Source: Polynucleobacter sp. MWH-UH23A (GTDB lineage Bacteria > Pseudomonadota > Gammaproteobacteria > Burkholderiales > Burkholderiaceae). From it: 64,000 nucleotides of DNA. Positions 60,031 through 64,000 of this stretch are shown here, piece by piece. Numbering within the stretch: position 1 is the stretch's first letter; each line of letters starts with the position of its first letter. The notes under the pieces are model-generated. The model was not told the origin of the DNA, did not search any database, and worked only from the letters and a program-made list of their open reading frames with translations. The DNA lies in NCBI RefSeq assembly GCF_040409805.1, contig NZ_CP099572.1:806001-870000 (forward strand), given 5' to 3'. Position numbers and translations under genes: made by a program.

Positions 60031-60374
60031 AAGTCATCAAAATTGGTATTGCATCTCAGGCAGATATCCGTAAACGGATGTTGGCAATTGCAAAAGGGGA
60101 TATAAAGGCAAAGCCCAGCGATCCAAAAATATGGTTCACTTCTATGCGATCGCTTGCTCAAGTTCTTAGTGATGAAAATCGCGCATTATTGGATGTGATT
60201 CGATCATCCAAGCCAGTCTCTATTTCTGAGTTGGCTGAGATGACCGGTCGTAAACAGGGAAACCTATCAAGGACCCTCAAAACGATGTCGAATTATGGTC
60301 TTGTAAAAATACAAAAACAAGACAGATCACTTAAGCCAATTGCATGCGGTGACCGTATCGAAATATTTGTTTAA
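60027..60374 (+). CDS. TumA-like antitoxin with helix-turn-helix domain
   Basis: The 115-residue protein has a winged-helix/MarR-like motif in its second half: SISELAEMTGRKQGNLSRTL, followed by MSNYGLVKIQKQD. The first half (RMLAIAKGDIKAKPSDPKIW) may bind the toxin. It overlaps the TumE-like gene (ATGA) and probably represses their shared promoter. The end is two bases from the convergent DUF1080 gene. Confidence 0.72.
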   Translation: MKVIKIGIASQADIRKRMLAIAKGDIKAKPSDPKIWFTSMRSLAQVLSDENRALLDVIRSSKPVSISELAEMTGRKQGNLSRTLKTMSNYGLVKIQKQDRSLKPIACGDRIEIFV

Positions 60375-60376
60375 AA

Positions 60377-60967
60377 CTAAATTGGCTTAATTTGAAGTTT
60401 TCTAAATTTCACAACGCCACCTGCGGACTGAAGTGCAATTGGACCTTCGGCAAAGCGGCTATCCTGTCCATCACCTACGGTCACCACACCATTTAGACTC
60501 ACTTTAAAGTGAGATCCAGTGGCTACGATTTCCATAGTATTCCAACGACCGCCTGCTTTGTGGATAGGATTAACCTTGGCAACATCCACAATAGCCCCGG
60601 TTGCATAGGCTTGCTCAGGACGTGTATCCCAAATATTGACCTCATATCCATTGGCAGCAGTAATTTTATTGGGATCTTGGCAGCGAATAAAGATGCCGCT
60701 ATTAGTTTCAGATTCTGCCCAAAACTCGGCTTTGATAATGAAGTTTTTATAGGATTTTGTACTAACTAAAAAACCCATCGGCTTATTGCCTTCAATGATT
60801 CCATTGCCGATAACCCAGTTGGCATTACCCACAATATTCCATCCGCTGAGGCTAACGCCATCGATGAGGTCGACAAAACCATCTTGATTTTGAGCGGTGG
60901 CGAGATTGCTTATGCACATCTGCATACAGAGGCAAAACAGTGCTGCGAACTTAAGAATGGTTTTCAT
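60377..60967 (-). CDS. Exported DUF1080 (LamG-like sugar-associated) protein
   Basis: The 196-residue protein has a signal peptide (TILKFAALFCLCMQMCISNL, then ATAQ) and a single DUF1080/3-keto-disaccharide hydrolase-like domain: FVDLIDGVSLSGWNIVGNAN, IIKAEFWAESETNSGIFIRC, GYEVNIWDTRPEQAYATGAI and ITALQ-like ending (GPIALQSAGGVVKFRKLQI). This is the concanavalin-like beta-sandwich of the family. Some members cleave 3-keto-glycosides; for a lone single-domain protein activity is unproved. Confidence 0.85.
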   Translation of the reverse strand: MKTILKFAALFCLCMQMCISNLATAQNQDGFVDLIDGVSLSGWNIVGNANWVIGNGIIEGNKPMGFLVSTKSYKNFIIKAEFWAESETNSGIFIRCQDPNKITAANGYEVNIWDTRPEQAYATGAIVDVAKVNPIHKAGGRWNTMEIVATGSHFKVSLNGVVTVGDGQDSRFAEGPIALQSAGGVVKFRKLQIKPI

Positions 60968-61054
60968 GATGTCTCCCGGGTTATTTAGTTATATTTGTTA
61001 CACATTCTGTGATAATTTTCATTGTTACTGATATTGCTTGATAAAGACAAGTAG

Positions 61055-63496
61055 ATGCTTTCCCTGAATAAACCCATAATTTACCTCTGGTGTCGCAGGG
61101 CATTAGGCGCTTTGCTAGCGGTAGTGATTCTATTTTGGGTGGCATGTCATGCATTTGTACCTGGTCTATTAAAAAAGACAGTATTGGAATATGGTCAAAA
61201 AATTGGCTATGAAATCACCTATCAAGATTTGAGTTTGTCTCCTTTGCGTTTACGCATGACCGTAGATGGTTTTCGCCTAGCAAAAAAGGATGGGGATCAG
61301 TTACTAGAACTAAAAAAACTAACTATTGACTTCAAGTGGACAAAGCTTATGCTGGGGGAGGTGGGCTTAGATGCGGTTTTGCTAGATGAGCCAAGATTAT
61401 TGATTGAGAAAAAGGCAAGTACAAAAGATGGGACTTCTAGGACTTGGAACTGGCAAGAACTATTCCTTGCCATTGAGAAAAGCTTTCCGCCCAAAGATGA
61501 GGTCACAGAAAATGCAAAACAAAATGCGCCACTAAAGATCTCAGTGGAAGAGTTTGAAGTAAGCGGTGCATCGCTTCGTTTGGTGGATGCTTCAACTCAA
61601 TTGAGGGGGGAGTTAAAACCCTTTTCAATTAAATTATTTGATGTAGCTAATTACAACCAAAAGGGTGTTGTCTCCGGGGTTCGTGGTCAATATGACTTTA
61701 ATCTAGGCTCTTTGCAATTAGCCATCCCTGGTATGAATAAAACGATCGCGTTTGATCATGTTGCAATAGCGGGTAGCTTGAGTAATCCCAGCCTCAATAT
61801 TTTGGCGGCGCAATTGGATCTGAGTTTAGATGGAGGGAAAATCTTATCCCACTGGGATTTAAATACTGCATCTAAGATATTTGAAGGTAAGGTCAAACTG
61901 CAAAACCTTAAAGCTGCACCTTGGATTGCAATGTTGTCAGCTAATAAAGAGTTGGTGGCCAAAAGCGGCGAAATTAATGCGGATTTGTCTATCAAGTTGA
62001 GCAATGAATCAAATAGCATTACTGGAAACGCTCAGCTCAATAAAGTCTCTGTGCTTGAGAAGGGTGAAAAATCACCTTTAATTGATTGGGACCTGGCGGA
62101 TATTCGCCATTTTGAATTCAAAACTATTGGCGCAGGGACAAAGCAGTCAAGCGCCTTAACGATTGATGAAGTCTTGTTAGAGCGCCCAATACTTCGTTTT
62201 GAAATTAACGCACAGGGGCTGTCTAATTTTCGCCGTCTATTTTCTAGAGCTGCCGAAGGTGATTCGGCTGGTAGTCTAGCCAAGGAGGATGCACCAAAGA
62301 ATTCAAAAGGTACATTTGGATTAGATATTCGATCTGTCAATCTGAAGTCTGGCGAAGTATTTTTCACAGACATGGCAATGAAGCCAAATTTTCATGTTGA
62401 TGTACAGAAATTTAGTGCGAGCTTTGTTGGTGTTAGCAATACACCTGGGCGATTTGCTGCTGTCGCGATGGCAGGAGTGGTGGCGAACACGGGGAGTATG
62501 CGTGCTAAAGGTCAAACTTCTTTTGACGACCCGCGACGTAATCATGACATCTTCATGAGCTTTAGGAACTTGCCGCTCACGACATTCAATCCTGCGGTAA
62601 TGACCTATGCTGGATATCAAATTACGGGCGGCAAACTTAACCTGAATCTGAATTACCGTGCAAAAGATGGTCAACTAAATGGTAGCAATCAAATCATTAT
62701 TAAGAATATTCAGCTAGGCGATGAGGTGGAGAGCTTTCAGGGAAAAAAATTGCCGCTAGGCCTAGCCATTGCGCTTTTGGAAGATTCTGATGACACCATT
62801 GATGTAACTGTGAAAATTGCTGGAGATGTAGATTCACCAGAATTTAGCGTTAGTGGCCTAGTGTGGCAGGCGATTGGTAATGTACTCACTAATGTGACTA
62901 CTGCACCCTTTAGGGCGTTGGCCTCTATTCTGGGTATGAACTCTGATGAGGGCGTTAATGCCGTGCCTGGCGAAGCTGTATTTTTGCCAGATGATCAAGA
63001 GCGCTTGGAAAAATTTGGTCAGTTCCTTATCAAGAGACCAAATGCCATTATGGAAATTATTGGTACCTATGATCCAGTGCAAGATAAGCAGGCGATGGCA
63101 AGAGCAAGAGCAGATACTGCGATTTTGAAAGATGCTGGATTTAAGTTGCAATCAGGTGAACCGGTGCCATTCCCTAGCCTGTCTGATCCACGAATTCAGT
63201 CGGGCTTAAAGGCGGCATATGCCCAATATATTGGTCGCATCAAACTGGGGCAACGCTTGCTGTCGCTTCCTGAAGGCGAGGCTCGTAATGAGCAATTGCA
63301 CAATGAACTGATTGCGGGCATCGAAGTCACAGAGGTAGAGTTAAAAGCCCTTGCCAAGCATCGCGCTCAACTCGCTTTTGAAATGATGTCTAAAGAGAAT
63401 CCGAATCTAAAAGAGCGTATTAGTGTTGGCGATGTGAAGACTGTAGAGGGTGGTAAGAACGGGATTCCGCTCGATATGCAACTCAGAATCAAGTAG
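61055..63496 (+). CDS. DUF748 (AsmA-like) envelope protein
   Basis: The 813-residue protein starts with a membrane anchor (about residues 17-37, LGALLAVVILFWVACHAFVP) and continues as a long repetitive beta-strand-rich AsmA/DUF748-type body (YQDLSLSPLRLRMTVDGF, ISVEEFEVSGASLRLVDAST, DIRSVNLKSGEVFFTDMAMK). It ends with a small OmpA-like-looking C-terminal section (FLIKRPNAIMEIIGTYDPVQ, ARARADTAILKDAGF). Such proteins stand in the periplasm and are linked to lipid transport or outer-membrane integrity; the exact role is unknown. The small lipoprotein follows 9 bases later. Confidence 0.82.
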   Translation: MLSLNKPIIYLWCRRALGALLAVVILFWVACHAFVPGLLKKTVLEYGQKIGYEITYQDLSLSPLRLRMTVDGFRLAKKDGDQLLELKKLTIDFKWTKLMLGEVGLDAVLLDEPRLLIEKKASTKDGTSRTWNWQELFLAIEKSFPPKDEVTENAKQNAPLKISVEEFEVSGASLRLVDASTQLRGELKPFSIKLFDVANYNQKGVVSGVRGQYDFNLGSLQLAIPGMNKTIAFDHVAIAGSLSNPSLNILAAQLDLSLDGGKILSHWDLNTASKIFEGKVKLQNLKAAPWIAMLSANKELVAKSGEINADLSIKLSNESNSITGNAQLNKVSVLEKGEKSPLIDWDLADIRHFEFKTIGAGTKQSSALTIDEVLLERPILRFEINAQGLSNFRRLFSRAAEGDSAGSLAKEDAPKNSKGTFGLDIRSVNLKSGEVFFTDMAMKPNFHVDVQKFSASFVGVSNTPGRFAAVAMAGVVANTGSMRAKGQTSFDDPRRNHDIFMSFRNLPLTTFNPAVMTYAGYQITGGKLNLNLNYRAKDGQLNGSNQIIIKNIQLGDEVESFQGKKLPLGLAIALLEDSDDTIDVTVKIAGDVDSPEFSVSGLVWQAIGNVLTNVTTAPFRALASILGMNSDEGVNAVPGEAVFLPDDQERLEKFGQFLIKRPNAIMEIIGTYDPVQDKQAMARARADTAILKDAGFKLQSGEPVPFPSLSDPRIQSGLKAAYAQYIGRIKLGQRLLSLPEGEARNEQLHNELIAGIEVTEVELKALAKHRAQLAFEMMSKENPNLKERISVGDVKTVEGGKNGIPLDMQLRIK

Positions 63497-63505
63497 ACTT
63501 GAGCC

Positions 63506-63730
63506 ATGAAATCATCAAAAATGCGCTTAATTTGGCTTCCTACTGTCTTATTGACTATGGCTTTAACCGCCTGCGGCTCAATAGAGCAGGCTGCTCAGGA
63601 TGACTGCACCTCAATTGGTTGGCAAATTGGCAGCAAGGGCTACCAGGACTGCTACAAGGCAAGACTCTATGAGCGCAAACTGGACTATTCATTGCCACCA
63701 GGTGATCAGCCTTCCCCATCTTTGCTATAA
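63506..63730 (+). CDS. Small putative lipoprotein
   Basis: The 74-residue protein has a lipoprotein signal (LIWLPTVLLTMALTAC, lipobox ending at Cys23) and a short mature part with two Cys (DDCTSIGWQIGSKGYQDCYK), likely a disulfide. I recognise no named family. It is probably co-transcribed with the DUF748 gene, which precedes it by nine bases. Confidence 0.65.
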   Translation: MKSSKMRLIWLPTVLLTMALTACGSIEQAAQDDCTSIGWQIGSKGYQDCYKARLYERKLDYSLPPGDQPSPSLL

Positions 63731-63765
63731 CTAGGGTTTACCCTTACAAATACCCTTTAAATCTC

Positions 63766-63783
63766 CCTTGAGCTTAGTCAAGG
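63766..63783. promoter_or_regulatory. Dyad resembling an FNR/CRP-type half-site pair
   Basis: CCTTGA (63766-63771), six-base spacer, TCAAGG (63778-63783). The inner TTGA-N6-TCAA matches the outer bases of the FNR consensus TTGAT-N4-ATCAA. It lies about 135 bases before the partial gene at the right edge. It could also be a simple RNA hairpin. Confidence 0.25.
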
Positions 63784-63915
63784 ACTTAGCGCGGGAAATA
63801 ACCCAAAATCTGCTGTTAAATGGCAAAAAACCCCTTTTTTGGGGGGATATGCATGCGAGCACGTATTGCAAACCAAGTACTAAAAACGAATTTTAAAAAA
63901 CAGAGACAACAGAAT

Positions 63916-64000
63916 ATGAATCACCCAAAGCCTTCCAAAGAAGTCAACGCGGTCGCTGTTGCAACTGCAGATGATTTGCGGGAGACCATTCGTCGCAAAA
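63916..64000 (+). CDS. Start of an unidentified gene, cut by the window edge
   Basis: An ATG at 63916 opens a frame that runs to the end (28 codons: NHPKPSKEVNAVAVATADD and on). It is polar and has no signal peptide. Too short to identify. Upstream there is an unusual CCCC-TTTTTT-GGGG stretch (63826-63845) and the dyad at 63766; no clear -10/-35 was found. Confidence 0.4.
   Translation, partial: MNHPKPSKEVNAVAVATADDLRETIRRK

Noticed and set aside
63826..63845. CCCC-TTTTTT-GGGG as a terminator after the small lipoprotein gene.
   Set aside because: The loop is a T-run and no T-run follows the stem; it is noted as a curiosity only.
1..64000. Search for insertion sequences, integrase genes, prophage modules, CRISPR arrays, rRNA and tmRNA.
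   Set aside because: No transposase or integrase motifs, no spaced direct repeats of array type and no rRNA or tmRNA signatures were seen on reading both strands.

Overview
This 64 kb window looks like chromosomal DNA of a betaproteobacterium of the Burkholderiaceae, most likely a Polynucleobacter-type freshwater bacterium. This is an inference from gene order (scpB-rluB-rimP-nusA-infB-rbfA-truB-typA), moderate GC, very short intergenic gaps, several tripartite-tricarboxylate (Bug/TctC) solute receptors, and the general look of the proteins. I see no prophage, insertion sequence, CRISPR array or rRNA operon. Three tRNAs are present: His-GTG, Leu-TAA and Ser-GGA.

Layout. 1-1182: the end of a sialidase-like (BNR) gene and a membrane protein. 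1251-7625 (minus): fabI, chrA and a four-gene catabolic group (hotdog-fold acyl-CoA hydratase, MmgE/PrpD protein, CitE-like lyase, Bug receptor) that could handle a C5 dicarboxylate. 7676-13303: a complete yejABEF-type peptide ABC importer. 13442-15029: an NlpC/P60 protein whose catalytic Cys is Gly, and a patatin-like lipoprotein. 15214-25796: the chromosome segregation, RNA modification and translation block (scpB, rluB, rimP, nusA, infB, rbfA, truB, typA) with a structured leader and attenuator-like hairpin before rimP. 25889-32947: tex, an RluA-type pseudouridine synthase, dusA, tRNA-His, a formylglycine-enzyme-like protein and a PIF1/RecD-like helicase. 32952-33981: a BrnT/BrnA-like toxin-antitoxin pair with a perfect 11-bp palindromic operator and a possible antitoxin remnant. 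33982-41001: gamma-glutamyltransferase, two Bug receptors, beta-alanine:pyruvate-type aminotransferase, a PEP mutase/isocitrate lyase-family enzyme, and lrgAB.

41138-45902: a compact operon-like run of a two-subunit molybdenum hydroxylase (IorAB type) followed by soxX, soxY, soxZ and soxA. SoxB and SoxCD are missing from the window, and SoxY ends in a non-canonical cysteine tail. 45919-50198: purU, two small exported proteins and a penicillin acylase-family hydrolase. 50334-57433: tRNA-Leu, a small exported protein, the murI-tonB-exbB-exbD run, class I fumarase, acetyl-CoA synthetase and tRNA-Ser. 57548-64000: an exported amidohydrolase, a YciI protein, a TumE/TumA-like toxin-antitoxin pair, a DUF1080 protein, a DUF748 protein, a small lipoprotein and the start of an unidentified gene.

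The candidates most worth following are the sox/IorAB locus with its variant SoxY, the hydratase-PrpD-CitE-Bug operon, the inactivated NlpC protein, and the rimP leader. All functional calls come from reading motifs and gene order; no database search was run.
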